Positions 33,547 through 43,481 of a stretch of 64,000 nucleotides of DNA are shown here, in pieces. Location: contig NZ_LMGA01000001.1 of the NCBI RefSeq assembly GCF_001427025.1, positions 2,717,715 through 2,781,714 on the forward strand, written 5' to 3'. Position numbers and translations under genes: made by a program. Position 1 is the stretch's first letter. Every line of letters begins with the position of its first letter. The notes below the pieces were generated by a model, which saw only the letters and a list, made by a program, of their open reading frames with translations, searched no databases and was not told where the DNA came from. Source of the stretch: Mesorhizobium sp. Root554 (GTDB lineage Bacteria; Pseudomonadota; Alphaproteobacteria; Rhizobiales; Rhizobiaceae).

Positions 33547-35166
33547 TCAAAACAAACGGAAGCGGCGCGACGACTTTTCTTCCTCTTGCTCAAGAGGCTC
33601 GACACCGGGATCGTCGGGCAAACGCACCGTCTCGTCGTCCTTCTCCGGGATCGGCGGCTCGGCATCGAGTATCACGGCATCGGCGAAGGGCTCGATCCTG
33701 CCTGAATCGACATTTGCAGCCTTCTCCGTGGCCACCTTATTGTCGCCATCCGCGATCCCGGCGGCCTGTATCGGCGAAGACGCCGCGGCAGGCGCTGTCC
33801 GTACCGGTTCGGGTGGCGCCACAAGCACGGGCGGCGGCACTCCAGCCTCGTCGTCCTGTCCTTCGATCAGCCGGCCCAGCCGTTCCGGCGGCGAACGCCA
33901 TTCGAAGGCATCGAGCCTGCCTGTGACCGGCGAGATCGGCGCCCAGCGTTCGGAGACGACGCCATCGGCGATCCAGGCCGGATCGCCTGGCGCCCGCACC
34001 GCACGTCCGAGATACTGCCGGACCTTGCCCTGGTTGCCGGTTTCGGCCTCCTCGATGTCGGCCAGCAGAAGATAGCCGCCCTCGCTCTGCTGCATCCGCA
34101 GCGCCGCCTCGGCTTCGTGCCGGGCGGTGGCGAAATCCTGCGCATCGAGCGCCGCTCGCGCCACAGCCAGCGACGACTGCGGATTGTTCTTCTTCATCTC
34201 CTGCAGTTTCCTTGCCCGGCCAAGCCGGTCGAGGACCGCATCGCCCGGACGCGCATGGGTATAGAGGTCGGCGATATCGGGGTGCGGTTCGGCCCGCCAC
34301 GCCGTTTCCAGGATTTTCGAACCCTTGCGAACATCGTTGCCCCGGAACAGCGCCTTGGCTGCAACGACCGCCGCTGGTGCGAAATTCGGCTGCAGCCGGT
34401 TGGCTTCCACCGCTGCTGTCTTCGCGGCAGCCGGATCGCTATCGAGCAGCGCCTCGGCCTTGGCGGTCAACAGCACGGCGCGGCGACGGTTGGCGGCATC
34501 GCGGTCGATCTGCCTGGTCGATTTCTGGGCGTCGATCAGCTTCAGCGCACCATCCCAGTCGCCACGCTGGACGAGATCTTCGATGGTCGATTCCGCTGCC
34601 CAGGCAAGCTGCGGCGCCGAAGCGGCGGCGCGCCCGGCATAGTGCCGCGCGGCGTTGCGGTCGCCTAGCCTTTCAGCTTCGAGATACAACCCGCGCAGCC
34701 CCAGCAGGCGCATTTCCGGATCGTCCAGCATCGCCTCGAACTTGGCGCGTGCGCCCTCGTGGTCACCCTCCAGCAGGGAAGCCTGCGCGTCGAGTAGCTG
34801 GATCAGCGGTTCCTGGTCGGAGCGGATAAGCTTGGCGGCTTCCTTGTTCTTCTTGCGCGCCAGCGCGCCGTCGCCGGCTCCCGCCGCGATCATCCCGGTC
34901 GACAGAGCCTGGTAGCCGCGATCGCGCTGCCGCACGCGAAAGTGCCGCGCGATGGCGTAAGGACTATTCCAGATCGATTTCACCAGCCACCAGGCGATCA
35001 TCACCGCCGCGACGATGGCGACCACCGCCACCGCCGCCACCATCAGGCTGACCTGATACTGGTAGCCGTTGAAGGTGACGACCATGTCGCCCGGCCGGTC
35101 GGCCAGCCAGGCAAAGCCGAGGCCGAGCGCGAAGACGACGAGAAGGAAGATGAGGATACGGATCAT
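33547..35166 (-). CDS. HemY-like TPR membrane protein
   Basis: A 539-residue inner-membrane protein with a HemY_N domain: two N-terminal membrane spans (ILIFLLVVFALGLGFAWLAD and SLMVAAVAVVAIVAAVMIAW), then a long helical tetratricopeptide region to about residue 430. The C-terminal ~100 residues are Pro/Ala/Glu-rich and acidic and look disordered. HemY proteins lie near heme genes and have been linked to porphyrin metabolism without a proven reaction. It follows the COG4223 gene by 5 bp, in the hemC-hemD-COG4223-hemY order typical of alphaproteobacteria. Confidence 0.9.
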   Translation of the reverse strand: MIRILIFLLVVFALGLGFAWLADRPGDMVVTFNGYQYQVSLMVAAVAVVAIVAAVMIAWWLVKSIWNSPYAIARHFRVRQRDRGYQALSTGMIAAGAGDGALARKKNKEAAKLIRSDQEPLIQLLDAQASLLEGDHEGARAKFEAMLDDPEMRLLGLRGLYLEAERLGDRNAARHYAGRAAASAPQLAWAAESTIEDLVQRGDWDGALKLIDAQKSTRQIDRDAANRRRAVLLTAKAEALLDSDPAAAKTAAVEANRLQPNFAPAAVVAAKALFRGNDVRKGSKILETAWRAEPHPDIADLYTHARPGDAVLDRLGRARKLQEMKKNNPQSSLAVARAALDAQDFATARHEAEAALRMQQSEGGYLLLADIEEAETGNQGKVRQYLGRAVRAPGDPAWIADGVVSERWAPISPVTGRLDAFEWRSPPERLGRLIEGQDDEAGVPPPVLVAPPEPVRTAPAAASSPIQAAGIADGDNKVATEKAANVDSGRIEPFADAVILDAEPPIPEKDDETVRLPDDPGVEPLEQEEEKSSRRFRLF

Positions 35167-35171
35167 CTAGG

Positions 35172-36641
35172 TCACGCCTTCATCGCGCTGGAAACCAGAG
35201 CGTCGATCTGCTTTTCGACTTCGATCCGCGCTTTGAGCTTGGCGGCGAATTCCGCGCCAGCTGTCTTGGCGGCTTCCGGCAGCGTGTCATATTCGGCCAG
35301 TGCCTTGGCATAGTCGCCCTGCGCGACCGCAACCTCCATACGCGCGACGGTTTCCGGTACGCCCTCTCCTGCAACCGCGCCGACCGGACGCACCTTGACC
35401 AGCGACTCGGCGCTTGTCATCAGCCGGGCGAAAACCCCGGCGTCCTCGCTGACCGGCACATCGGCGGCGACCATCGCGGTCGCGGCGGCGTCGGCTTGCG
35501 TGGCGATTTCGGCGCGCGTCGGCACGCCCTTTTCCGCAAAAGCGCGCAACGGGGCGATCTCCGGCGCATTCGGCAGGATCGCCGCGAACGTATCCAGCTC
35601 TGCGGCGAAGGGAGCGCCCCGATCGAGCGCCGCCTTCAGCGCCGATGCGGCTATGGCGAGTGCGACCTTCGGCTGCGACGCCTGCGCATCGACCTTGGAC
35701 GAAAGCTGCGAGACGGATTGTTCAAGCGCCGCGAGCCGTCCCTCCTGGGTGGTCGCCGCTTCGCCGGCCGACTTCACCAGCGCGTCGAGTGCAGCGATCT
35801 TCTCGTTGACCGGGCCGAGATCAACCGGAGCCGCATTGCCCTGCTGCCGAAGTGCCGCCACCGCCGCTTCGACCTCTGCGACCTTGCCACCAAGTGCAGA
35901 AAGGCCGGTTTCGCCGCCGCCTTGGCCAACTTCCGTTTTCAAAGTCGCCAGATCGGCCTTCACCTGATCGAGCGCAGAGGCAAGGCTGCTCACCTGTGCC
36001 GTGCCATCGTCGTTGGCGGACGCCGCGCGCAAATCGGCCACCTGGCTCTTCAGCGATGATATCTCGCCGTTGACACCCTCGAGCGAGACGCCATTGCCCG
36101 GCGCTCCCAGAACGCCGGCAAACTGCAGCGCACCCGCGCCCGCCAGTGCAATCACGGCGCCGATCAACCCGGCTCCAATACTACCCATGCCGCTACGCTT
36201 CGGTTCGACGTTGGTCATAGAGTCTCCTGCCCGCTGGTCCTGACGTTTGTCATTTCCATAAGCTCGATCGCCGATACGCCTGTCTTCAGCCGGCCTGTCC
36301 TGACTCCGCTCATCTTCCGCCAGCCGATCTTCGTCTGCCGGCTTTTCGCCTTTGCCGGACTCGGGCTCTTCCTTGAGCCCATAGTCGACGTTTTGGCCGC
36401 TTTCGCTGCCGGGTGCCTCATCGACGCCGTCCCAGGGTTCGAACCCGGTCACGCCGGGCTGTTCCGGAGACTTGTCGGCTGGCCGCGAGGCATTCGCGGT
36501 CTGCTCGGTCCGCGCTTCGGGATTGGGCTGGACCTCCGGCGCGGGATCGTCCTGGACCCGCGAAACCTGTCCGGGATCGAGATCGATCGTCACTGGCTCC
36601 CGATGGCTCTTCGAGTGCCGCACCTTCGGTGTCTTGACCAT
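35172..36641 (-). CDS. COG4223/mitofilin-like membrane protein
   Basis: A 489-residue protein with a long hydrophilic, Asp/Glu/Arg/Ser-rich N-terminus (~160 residues, probably disordered) and one membrane span (MGSIGAGLIGAVIALAGAGA, around residue 155). A coiled-coil periplasmic region (VNEKIAALDALVKSAGEAAT and similar) leads into a mitofilin-like C-terminal helical domain. The ATG at 36641 starts MVKTPKVRHSKSHREPV. Some workers link such proteins to crista-type membrane contacts, the alphaproteobacterial Mic60 relatives. It sits between hemD and hemY, as the Mic60 relatives do in alphaproteobacteria. Confidence 0.87.
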   Translation of the reverse strand: MVKTPKVRHSKSHREPVTIDLDPGQVSRVQDDPAPEVQPNPEARTEQTANASRPADKSPEQPGVTGFEPWDGVDEAPGSESGQNVDYGLKEEPESGKGEKPADEDRLAEDERSQDRPAEDRRIGDRAYGNDKRQDQRAGDSMTNVEPKRSGMGSIGAGLIGAVIALAGAGALQFAGVLGAPGNGVSLEGVNGEISSLKSQVADLRAASANDDGTAQVSSLASALDQVKADLATLKTEVGQGGGETGLSALGGKVAEVEAAVAALRQQGNAAPVDLGPVNEKIAALDALVKSAGEAATTQEGRLAALEQSVSQLSSKVDAQASQPKVALAIAASALKAALDRGAPFAAELDTFAAILPNAPEIAPLRAFAEKGVPTRAEIATQADAAATAMVAADVPVSEDAGVFARLMTSAESLVKVRPVGAVAGEGVPETVARMEVAVAQGDYAKALAEYDTLPEAAKTAGAEFAAKLKARIEVEKQIDALVSSAMKA

Positions 36642-36708
36642 GCTTCGGCTCCGCAATTCGTTTCGTTGACCGCCGAACGGCGCTGAGTCTCCTTGGGTCT
36701 ACCACACC

Positions 36709-37458
36709 TCAAAGCCGTGAAAAGGGGCGGTGTGATGACGCGGCTCCGTCTCTCCGCTCCAGCAGCGCCAGCAAATCCTCCTCACGCGGCGTCCCGGCGA
36801 CACGAACTCCATCGCCGGAGGGCCCATATGCCAAGGCGATGCGGGCCGAAAGCGCCAAAACCTCCGCTGCCGCGAACAGCCGGTTCAGCGCAGGTCTCGC
36901 GGTCAATTCACCCGCCGCAGCTGCCGCTGTGGCGGAATAGAGCAGGACGGCCTCGACCTTTTCGCCACTCAAGGCCGCAGCCACGTCTTCGCTGGAATAA
37001 TCCACTGCCATTGTGTCATAGGTTTCAATCGGCTGGACATGAACGCCGGCCCTGTCGAGACGTTCCTCGAACCCGGCAAACCGGACGCGGCCGCACAGAT
37101 AGGCGACTGATTTGCCGGCCAATGTGGTGGCAAGCTGATCTGCCAGCGCCCCGGCATCGCCCGGACCTTCCGTCACCGACAGGAATCCCGCCTTGCGCGT
37201 CGCTTCCGCCGTCCGGCGCCCGACCGCATGGCAGGGGACGTATTTCAGCAACTCCAGCAGAGCAGCCGATGCGTGGCGGATTGCATTGGCGCTGGTGACG
37301 ACAACCGCATCGGCATGATTGGCCATTATTTCCGGATCAACGGCCAGCGGCGCCGTCTTCGAAAGCGGCAGTGAAACCGGCTCAAGGCCCATTTCCCGCA
37401 GCCGCGCAGCGGTCCGGCTTGCGCCCGGCTCCGGCCGCGTCACCAGCACGCGCCGCAT
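36709..37458 (-). CDS. hemD: uroporphyrinogen-III synthase
   Basis: A 249-residue protein with the two-lobe HemD layout and the poorly conserved sequence typical of this family. Recognisable parts are VLVTRPEPGASRTAARL, VVVTSANAIRHASAAL and HAVGRRTAEATRKAGF. It closes hydroxymethylbilane to uroporphyrinogen III in the cytoplasm. Its ATG directly abuts the hemC stop codon, so the two consecutive pathway enzymes are cotranscribed and probably translationally coupled. Confidence 0.92.
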   Translation of the reverse strand: MRRVLVTRPEPGASRTAARLREMGLEPVSLPLSKTAPLAVDPEIMANHADAVVVTSANAIRHASAALLELLKYVPCHAVGRRTAEATRKAGFLSVTEGPGDAGALADQLATTLAGKSVAYLCGRVRFAGFEERLDRAGVHVQPIETYDTMAVDYSSEDVAAALSGEKVEAVLLYSATAAAAAGELTARPALNRLFAAAEVLALSARIALAYGPSGDGVRVAGTPREEDLLALLERRDGAASSHRPFSRL

Positions 37459-38385
37459 TCAGCTCCATCCCTCGAAAAAATGCTTTCCGGCCTGGCTTCT
37501 GACGTCCAGTCCCGCCTGCGTGCCGATATTCGCGGCCTCGCTGGCCGGACCTTCCAGTCTCACATCGTGTGCTTCGGTGCCGTCGGGCAGGATAACGAGG
37601 CCGTTGAAAATCAGACGCCCGCCCTCCACCGCTGCATAGCCGGCGATCGGCGTACGGCAGGAACCGTCGAGCGTCGCCAGAAAGGCCCGCTCACAGGCCA
37701 GCGCCTGCCCTGTCGGAATATCGTGGATCGGGACAAGCATTCGCGCCGCCTTCATGTCGCCGATACGGCTTTCGATGCCGATGGCGCCCTGCCCAGGCGC
37801 CGGCGGAAAAGCGTCGAGCGGCATCAAGTCGGTGGCAACATGCTCCAGCCCGAGCCGCTTCAGCCCCGCCAGCGCCAGAATGGTGCCGCCGGCGACACCC
37901 TCTTCCAGCTTGCGCAGGCGTGTCTGCACATTGCCGCGGAACATCACCACATCGAGGTCGGGGCGCATACGGCGGATCAGCGCCTGCCGCCGCAGCGACG
38001 ACGAGCCCACCTTGGCGCCGTGCGGCATATCCGCGATGGTCGCAGCCTGGCTGCCGACGAAGGCGTCGCGCGCATCCTCGCGCGGCAGGAAGGCCGAAAG
38101 CTCCAGTCCATCGGGCAGCACGGTCGGCATGTCCTTTGACGAATGCACCGCAATATCGATACGGCCGGCGATCAGCGCCTCCTCGATCTCCTTGGTGAAC
38201 AGCCCCTTGCCGCCGGCATCCGAAAGCGGCCGGTCCTGGATACGGTCGCCGCTGGTGGAGATGACGGCGATTTCGAAAACGTCTTCGGGAAGGTCGTGCG
38301 CAGCCATCAGGCGGGCTCGCGTCTCCCGCGCCTGCGCCAGCGCCAGCGGGCTGCCTCGCGTTCCGATTTTCAAGATAGTTTGCAT
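37459..38385 (-). CDS. hemC: porphobilinogen deaminase (hydroxymethylbilane synthase)
   Basis: A 308-residue enzyme that joins four porphobilinogens into hydroxymethylbilane. Signatures are [14 protein letters not shown] at the N-terminus, [19 protein letters not shown] and the cofactor-binding cysteine in [11 protein letters not shown]. The frame stays open far upstream but is antisense to tsaD there. The ATG at 38385 starts the conserved protein. It is divergent from tsaD across a 96-bp gap, a conserved alphaproteobacterial arrangement. Confidence 0.96.
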   Translation of the reverse strand: MQTILKIGTRGSPLALAQARETRARLMAAHDLPEDVFEIAVISTSGDRIQDRPLSDAGGKGLFTKEIEEALIAGRIDIAVHSSKDMPTVLPDGLELSAFLPREDARDAFVGSQAATIADMPHGAKVGSSSLRRQALIRRMRPDLDVVMFRGNVQTRLRKLEEGVAGGTILALAGLKRLGLEHVATDLMPLDAFPPAPGQGAIGIESRIGDMKAARMLVPIHDIPTGQALACERAFLATLDGSCRTPIAGYAAVEGGRLIFNGLVILPDGTEAHDVRLEGPASEAANIGTQAGLDVRSQAGKHFFEGWS

Positions 38386-38481
38386 GGCGCGCGGTCCGTG
38401 ATAACCCCCGGGCAGGCAGTGCTGCCGGCCTTCTCCTAGCGGGGAAAGCGCGGGCCGGCAACGTTCGAGGCAGGCGACGAA

Positions 38482-39570
38482 TTGATCCGGGTGCTCGGCA
38501 TAGAAACCAGTTGCGACGAGACGGCGGCCAGCGTCGTCGCGCTGGAGGCTGGCCACGCGCCTGAAATCCTCTCCAACATCGTGCTCAGCCAGATCGAGGA
38601 ACACGCGGCCTTCGGCGGCGTCGTGCCGGAAATTGCCGCGCGTGCCCATGTCGAGGCGCTGGATGGCATCGTCGAGGCCGCGCTGGCCGATTCCGGCGCC
38701 TCGCTCGCCGAGATAGACGCCATCGCCGCCACAGCGGGGCCGGGTCTCGTCGGCGGACTGATCGTCGGGCTGATGACCGCCAAGGCAATTGCCGCAGCCG
38801 CAGGCAAACCGCTCATCGCCATCAATCATCTGGAAGGCCACGCGCTCACCGCGCGACTGACCGACGGGCTCGAATTTCCCTATCTCCTGCTGCTGGTTTC
38901 CGGCGGCCACACCCAGATCGTTGCCGTGCGCGGCGTCGGTGACTACCAGCGCTGGGCCACCACCATCGACGATGCGCTCGGCGAAGCCTTCGACAAGACC
39001 GCCAAGATGCTCGGCCTGCCCTATCCGGGCGGCCCCAATGTCGAGAAAGCAGCCCTGAACGGCAATGCAAGCCGCTTCGATTTCCCGCGCCCGATGAAGG
39101 GCTCGGCGCAACCGGATTTCTCCTTTTCCGGTCTGAAGACCGCCGTGCGCCAGGCTGCCACCGCCATCGCCCCGTTGAGCGAGCAGGATGTCGCCGACAT
39201 CTGCGCCTCGTTCCAGGCCGCCGTGGCCGATGCGCTCGGCAACCGCGTATCGCGCGCGCAAGAGCGGTTCCGGCGCGAGTTTCCGGACATCGACGCGCCG
39301 GTGCTTGTCGTTGCTGGCGGCGTCGCCGCCAATCTGGAGATCAAGACAAAGCTCGACGATCTGTGCCGGCGTTCCGGCTTCCGCTTTCTCGCGCCGCCGA
39401 TGAAACTTTGCACCGACAACGCCGCCATGATCGCCTGGGCCGGCATAGAGCGGCTTCGCGCCGGCTTTGAGCAGGAGGACGCGTTCGGCTTCGTACCGCG
39501 CTCGCGCTGGCCGCTGGACAGCGTCTCGGCGCCGGTCGTCGGTTCGGGCCGGCGGGGGGCCAAGGCATGA
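38482..39570 (+). CDS. tsaD: tRNA N6-adenosine threonylcarbamoyltransferase TsaD
   Basis: A 362-residue enzyme of the Kae1/TsaD family, which installs t6A37 on ANN-decoding tRNAs together with TsaB, TsaE and TsaC. It has [18 protein letters not shown] at the N-terminus, the metal-binding histidines in [12 protein letters not shown] and the SGGHTQIV nucleotide loop. The start is a TTG at 38482; GAGG lies upstream and no ATG fits. Its stop overlaps the gpsA ATG by 4 bp. Confidence 0.95.
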   Translation: MIRVLGIETSCDETAASVVALEAGHAPEILSNIVLSQIEEHAAFGGVVPEIAARAHVEALDGIVEAALADSGASLAEIDAIAATAGPGLVGGLIVGLMTAKAIAAAAGKPLIAINHLEGHALTARLTDGLEFPYLLLLVSGGHTQIVAVRGVGDYQRWATTIDDALGEAFDKTAKMLGLPYPGGPNVEKAALNGNASRFDFPRPMKGSAQPDFSFSGLKTAVRQAATAIAPLSEQDVADICASFQAAVADALGNRVSRAQERFRREFPDIDAPVLVVAGGVAANLEIKTKLDDLCRRSGFRFLAPPMKLCTDNAAMIAWAGIERLRAGFEQEDAFGFVPRSRWPLDSVSAPVVGSGRRGAKA

Positions 39571-40568
39571 GCGGCGAAGAGAGCCGGAAATGGCGCGTGG
39601 CCGTGCTCGGCGGCGGCGCCTGGGGCACGGCGCTGGCGCTGGCAATGCTACGCGCCGGCCAATCCGTCGCCCTCTGGGCGCGCGATGCCGAGACCGTCAC
39701 GGCGATCCAGCGCGGCGAGAACCCGCGTTACCTGCCCGGCATAGCCATCGAGCCCGGCATTGAAGCCACGTCTGACATGGATGAGGCGCTGGCCGGCGCC
39801 GACTGCGTGCTGGCAGTAACGCCGGCGCAGTCGCTGCGCGCCGTGCTGATGCAGGCGAAGCCGTATATGCAGGCCGGCGCGCCACTGGTGCTGTGCGCCA
39901 AGGGCATTGAGCGCGACACCGGTGCGCTTTTGTCGGCCATTGTCGTTGAATGCCTGCCCGGCAGTCCGGTCGCGGCGCTGTCGGGACCAAGCTTCGCCGC
40001 CGATGTCGCCCGTGGCCTGCCGACCGCGGTTGTTGTCGCCGCCCGCGACGAACAGCTTGCGGCGGAACTGGCCGGCCGGTTCTCGGCACAGAACCTGCGT
40101 TGTTATTCGAGCGACGATCTGACCGGCGTCGAGATCGGCGGCGCTTTGAAGAACGTCTTCGCCATCGCCGCCGGGGCGGTCACCGGCGCTGGGCTCGGCG
40201 CCAGCGCCCAAGCCGCCATGGTGACGCGCGGCTTCGTCGAACTGCGGCGCATCGGCGCCGCCTTCGGCGCGAAACCGGAAACGCTGATGGGCCTGTCCGG
40301 CCTTGGCGACCTGCTGCTGACTTGCTCCTCGGTGCAATCACGCAATTTCGCCTACGGGTTGGCATTGGGTCGCGGCGAATCGCTTGCGGGACGGCCCTTG
40401 GCGGAAGGCGTGCCCACTACCGCGATCGCCGCGCGCATCGCTGCCGAGCGCGCCATCGACGCGCCGATCATCGCCGCGGTCGCCGCCATACTCGACGGCG
40501 CCATCACCATCCGCGAAGCGGTCGGCGCGCTGATGACACGCCCGCTGAAGAACGAAGCCGACCTTTAA
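39567..40568 (+). CDS. gpsA: NAD(P)H-dependent glycerol-3-phosphate dehydrogenase
   Basis: A 333-residue dehydrogenase that makes sn-glycerol 3-phosphate from dihydroxyacetone phosphate for phospholipid synthesis. It has the N-terminal [15 protein letters not shown] dinucleotide-binding motif, [15 protein letters not shown], the catalytic lysine region [13 protein letters not shown] and [11 protein letters not shown]. The ATGA overlap with tsaD implies translational coupling. A YciI-like gene follows 10 bp later. Confidence 0.95.
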   Translation: MSGEESRKWRVAVLGGGAWGTALALAMLRAGQSVALWARDAETVTAIQRGENPRYLPGIAIEPGIEATSDMDEALAGADCVLAVTPAQSLRAVLMQAKPYMQAGAPLVLCAKGIERDTGALLSAIVVECLPGSPVAALSGPSFAADVARGLPTAVVVAARDEQLAAELAGRFSAQNLRCYSSDDLTGVEIGGALKNVFAIAAGAVTGAGLGASAQAAMVTRGFVELRRIGAAFGAKPETLMGLSGLGDLLLTCSSVQSRNFAYGLALGRGESLAGRPLAEGVPTTAIAARIAAERAIDAPIIAAVAAILDGAITIREAVGALMTRPLKNEADL

Positions 40569-40578
40569 CGGAGAGACC

Positions 40579-40875
40579 ATGCTTTTTGCATTCATTTGCC
40601 AGGACAAGCCCGGAGCGCTGCAGGTGCGCATGGATACGCGGCCCGATCACGTCGCCTTCCTGAACGGGTTGAACGAAAACGGCAAGCTGGCCTTCGCAGG
40701 TCCCTTTCTTGACGCCGACGGCAAGCCGAATGGCACCCTCGCCGTGATCGAGGCGCCGGACCGGGCGGCGGCCGAGGCGCTGGCCGCGCAGGACCCTTAC
40801 GCCAAGGCCGGCCTGTTCCAGAGCGTCGAGATCCGGCCGTGGAGCTGGGTCTTCAACAAGCCAGCCGAAGCCTGA
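40579..40875 (+). CDS. YciI-family protein
   Basis: A 98-residue single-domain YciI protein with the LFAFICQDKPGALQVR start, the conserved His in RPDHVAFLNGL, and the GPFLDADG turn. The fold is ferredoxin-like; some members act on small chlorinated or aromatic substrates, most are uncharacterised. It lies 10 bp after gpsA and 22 bp before the EVE gene, and this gpsA-yciI-EVE order is common in rhizobia (from memory). Confidence 0.9.
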   Translation: MLFAFICQDKPGALQVRMDTRPDHVAFLNGLNENGKLAFAGPFLDADGKPNGTLAVIEAPDRAAAEALAAQDPYAKAGLFQSVEIRPWSWVFNKPAEA

Positions 40876-40897
40876 ACTCTACGTCCGAGGGAAACAC

Positions 40898-41323
40898 ATG
40901 AATTACTGGCTCTTCAAATCCGAACCGTCCGTCTTCTCCTTCGACGCGCTGAAAGCCAAGGGCAAGGACGGCACGCAATGGGACGGCGTGCGCAACTACG
41001 CCGCGCGCAACAATATGAAGGCGATGGCCGTCGGCGATCTCGGCTTCTTCTACCACTCCAATGAGGGCCTCGACATCGTCGGTATCGCCGAGGTCTGTGC
41101 GCCGGCTCACCAGGATACCACGACGGAAGATCCGCGCTGGGAGTGCGTCGATATCCGCGCCGTGCGCGAGGTGCCAAATCCCCCCACGCTGGAAGAAGTC
41201 AAGGCCAATCCGAAGTTGAAAGAGATGGCGCTGGTTCGCCTCGGCAGGCTTTCAGTTCAGCCGGTGACGCCGGCGGAGTGGAAGGAAGTCTGCCGCATGG
41301 GCGGCCTCGATCCGGCCCCGTAA
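40898..41323 (+). CDS. EVE-domain protein
   Basis: A 141-residue EVE/PUA-like protein related to thymocyte nuclear protein 1. It starts MNYWLFKSEPSVFSFD and contains QWDGVRNYAARNNMKAM and GFFYHSNEGLDIVGIAEV, the conserved pocket residues. EVE domains bind modified bases in DNA or RNA. GAGGGAAACAC precedes the ATG. It is cotranscribed with gpsA and the YciI gene and lies 6 bp before a methyltransferase. Confidence 0.92.
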   Translation: MNYWLFKSEPSVFSFDALKAKGKDGTQWDGVRNYAARNNMKAMAVGDLGFFYHSNEGLDIVGIAEVCAPAHQDTTTEDPRWECVDIRAVREVPNPPTLEEVKANPKLKEMALVRLGRLSVQPVTPAEWKEVCRMGGLDPAP

Positions 41324-41329
41324 CGCCGG

Positions 41330-41986
41330 ATGGGGACGCTGACGCCAGCAACCGCCGAACGCTTCATTCTCGACAACACCGCGCTTATCGCTCCACCGCA
41401 TGTGCCGGAAATCATTCTGCATCTGGCCGACGAGGCGCATGATCTGTGGCAGCGGACGGAAGAGGAACTCGCCGAAATCGGCCTGCCGCCGCCCTTCTGG
41501 GCCTTCGCCTGGGCGGGTGGTCAGGGGCTTGCCCGCTATATCCTCGACCATCCGGAAACGGTTCGCGGCAGACGTGTGCTGGATTTCGCGTCCGGTTCCG
41601 GGTTGGTCGCCATCGCCGCCGCCAAGGCCGGCGCGGCTCATATGATCGCGGCCGACATCGATCCGTTCTGCGAAACGGCGGTCCGGCTGAACAGCCGCGC
41701 CAACGGCGTGGATATCCTGTTCGAAGCCGCCGATTGCGTTGGCATAGACAAGGGCTGGGACGTCGTCCTTGCTGGCGACGTCTTCTACGAACAACCGTTC
41801 GCCGAGCGTCTGATGCCGTGGTTCGTAGCCCTGCGCCGTCGTGGCGCGCTGGTTCTGGTCGGCGATCCGGGCCGCGCCTACCTTCCCAAACAGGGGCTGG
41901 AAAAGCTCGCCGCCTATGAGGTGCCGGTCACTCGGGCGCTCGAGGACGCCGAGGTCAAGCGCACGACCGTCTGGCGGATTGACTAG
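41330..41986 (+). CDS. class I SAM-dependent methyltransferase (ETFB lysine methyltransferase-like)
   Basis: A 218-residue protein. The SAM motif I is VLDFASGSGLVAIAAAKAGA; the motif PPFWAFAWAGGQGLARYIL before it and the post-I DIDPFCETAVRLN match the nicotinamide N-methyltransferase-like/ETFB lysine methyltransferase group. Bacterial members methylate lysines of the electron-transfer flavoprotein beta chain, so the same target is a reasonable guess. The start ATG comes 6 bp after the EVE stop, without a strong ribosome binding site, and may be read by coupling. Confidence 0.85.
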   Translation: MGTLTPATAERFILDNTALIAPPHVPEIILHLADEAHDLWQRTEEELAEIGLPPPFWAFAWAGGQGLARYILDHPETVRGRRVLDFASGSGLVAIAAAKAGAAHMIAADIDPFCETAVRLNSRANGVDILFEAADCVGIDKGWDVVLAGDVFYEQPFAERLMPWFVALRRRGALVLVGDPGRAYLPKQGLEKLAAYEVPVTRALEDAEVKRTTVWRID

Positions 41987-41995
41987 CCGGTCGCC

Positions 41996-42526
41996 TCAGC
42001 GCACCACCTTCAGCACCGTGCGGCTGGAAAGCAGTGGCAAGAGCCGGCGCATCGTCTGCGCCGTCACCGCCACGCAGCCCTGCGTTGGCGTGAAGCCCTC
42101 GCGGGCCAGATGGAAGAAGATGGCGCTGCCGCAGCCGCGTCGCCTTGGCCTGATGTTCCAGTCGAGCACCAGGCAGGCATCGTAGAGCCGATCGTCGCGC
42201 CGCATCCGCTCATGGCTTGCGCCATAAGGTATCTCGACCGGCCGGTTGTAGTTGCGGTCGTCCGGCACCTCGCACCAGCCGAGCTTCGGTCCTATCGGCG
42301 CCATGCGAAGCCGTGTGCGCCGTGCGCCGGCGAAATGATCGTCGCGGAAATAGCCCGACACCAGCCGCATCGCCGCCAGCGGCGTCGCCCCGTCACCCTC
42401 CCGCTTGTTGGCCGAAATGCCGCCGCGCCCCAGCGCACAGCGGAAAGTGAGGCTGCCGGCCTGCAGAAGCCCCTGGCTCTGGTTGCCGGGACGGGCGCGC
42501 ACGACGAGACAGGACAGGCCGCGCAA
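41996..42526 (-). CDS. L,D-transpeptidase (YkuD-family) protein
   Basis: About 176 residues. The C-terminal part carries the YkuD signature, with histidine in SAIFFHLAREGF and catalytic cysteine in TPTQGCVAV, plus the RYD-type substrate region ASHERMRRDDRLYDA. It lacks an obvious signal peptide and LysM domain. The start is uncertain: TTG 42526, with GGAGACAA upstream, fits relatives that begin near LVVRARPGN, while an in-frame TTG at 42589 would add 21 residues. It is divergent from the CenR-like envelope regulator. It likely cross-links peptidoglycan or anchors outer-membrane proteins. Confidence 0.82.
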   Translation of the reverse strand: MRGLSCLVVRARPGNQSQGLLQAGSLTFRCALGRGGISANKREGDGATPLAAMRLVSGYFRDDHFAGARRTRLRMAPIGPKLGWCEVPDDRNYNRPVEIPYGASHERMRRDDRLYDACLVLDWNIRPRRRGCGSAIFFHLAREGFTPTQGCVAVTAQTMRRLLPLLSSRTVLKVVR

Positions 42527-42672
42527 ATTGTCTCCGTTGCGCTGCGCTTTTTTCGGATATGATCGTCTCAAAGGAACAAATCGCCGCAATTGTCTGTTGT
42601 TGCGATCAGCTTCCGCATAAACGGACGGCGGTCAACAGATTCGATATCGATTTCAGAACAATGGATTGATCA

Positions 42673-43356
42673 ATGACTTCACGCACCATCCTGATCGTTG
42701 ACGACGACGACGACCTGCGAAACATCCTCGTTGAGCAATTGTCGCTCTGCGAGGAATTCGACGTGCTCCAGGAAGCCACCGCCGGAAAAGGCATCACCGC
42801 CGCGAGATCTGGCATGATTGACCTGCTCATCATGGATGTCGGACTGCCGGACCTCGACGGTCGCGAAGCGGTCAAGATGCTGCGCAAGGGCGGCTATAAG
42901 GCCCCCATCATCATGCTGACCGGCCACGACACCGATTCCGACACCATTCTCGGACTGGAAGCCGGCGCCAATGACTACGTCACCAAGCCGTTCCGCTTTG
43001 CCGTGCTCCTGGCCCGCATCCGCGCCCAGCTGCGTCAGCACGAGCAGAGCGAGGACGCAACGTTCTCGGTCGGCCCCTACACGTTCAAGCCGAGCCAGAA
43101 GCTGCTGATCGATGCACGCGGCGGCAAGGTGCGGCTGACCGAAAAGGAAGCCTCCATCATCAAATATCTCTATCGCGCCGAACAGAAGGTAGTGACGCGC
43201 GACGTGCTGCTGGAAGAGGTGTGGGGCTACAATTCCGGCGTAACCACTCACACATTGGAAACCCATGTCTATCGTCTCCGCCAGAAGATCGAGCGCGATC
43301 CCTCCAACGCAGAGATCCTGGTGACCGAAAGTGGCGGTTACAAACTGGTTCCTTAG
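42673..43356 (+). CDS. cenR: OmpR-family response regulator, CenR-like
   Basis: A 227-residue response regulator. The receiver domain (1-120) has the acidic cluster VDDDDD at 9-14, phospho-acceptor Asp55 (LLIMDVGLPDLDG), Thr in IMLTGHD and Lys in YVTKPF. The C-terminal winged helix (~130-227) has RLTEKEASIIKYLYRAEQ and the recognition helix TLETHVYRLRQKI. The sequence closely recalls CenR of Caulobacter and Brucella, an essential regulator of envelope integrity, by memory only. No histidine kinase gene is adjacent. The start is weakly supported by GGATTGATCA. Confidence 0.82.
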   Translation: MTSRTILIVDDDDDLRNILVEQLSLCEEFDVLQEATAGKGITAARSGMIDLLIMDVGLPDLDGREAVKMLRKGGYKAPIIMLTGHDTDSDTILGLEAGANDYVTKPFRFAVLLARIRAQLRQHEQSEDATFSVGPYTFKPSQKLLIDARGGKVRLTEKEASIIKYLYRAEQKVVTRDVLLEEVWGYNSGVTTHTLETHVYRLRQKIERDPSNAEILVTESGGYKLVP

Positions 43357-43481
43357 TGGCCTAACGGGATCGTGGCGATTCTGTTAAATGGCCTGCATTG
43401 TTAATAAATTTGCTGTCCAATTGCGATTCGGGGCGCGGGATCGCAAGGAGGGTTCGACCTGAGGGTCCGGGGACGTAACTG

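Noticed and set aside
38386..39645. Upstream extension of the hemC frame through the tsaD region
   Set aside because: Conserved HemC starts at 38385. The extension is antisense to tsaD and has no ribosome binding site or homology.
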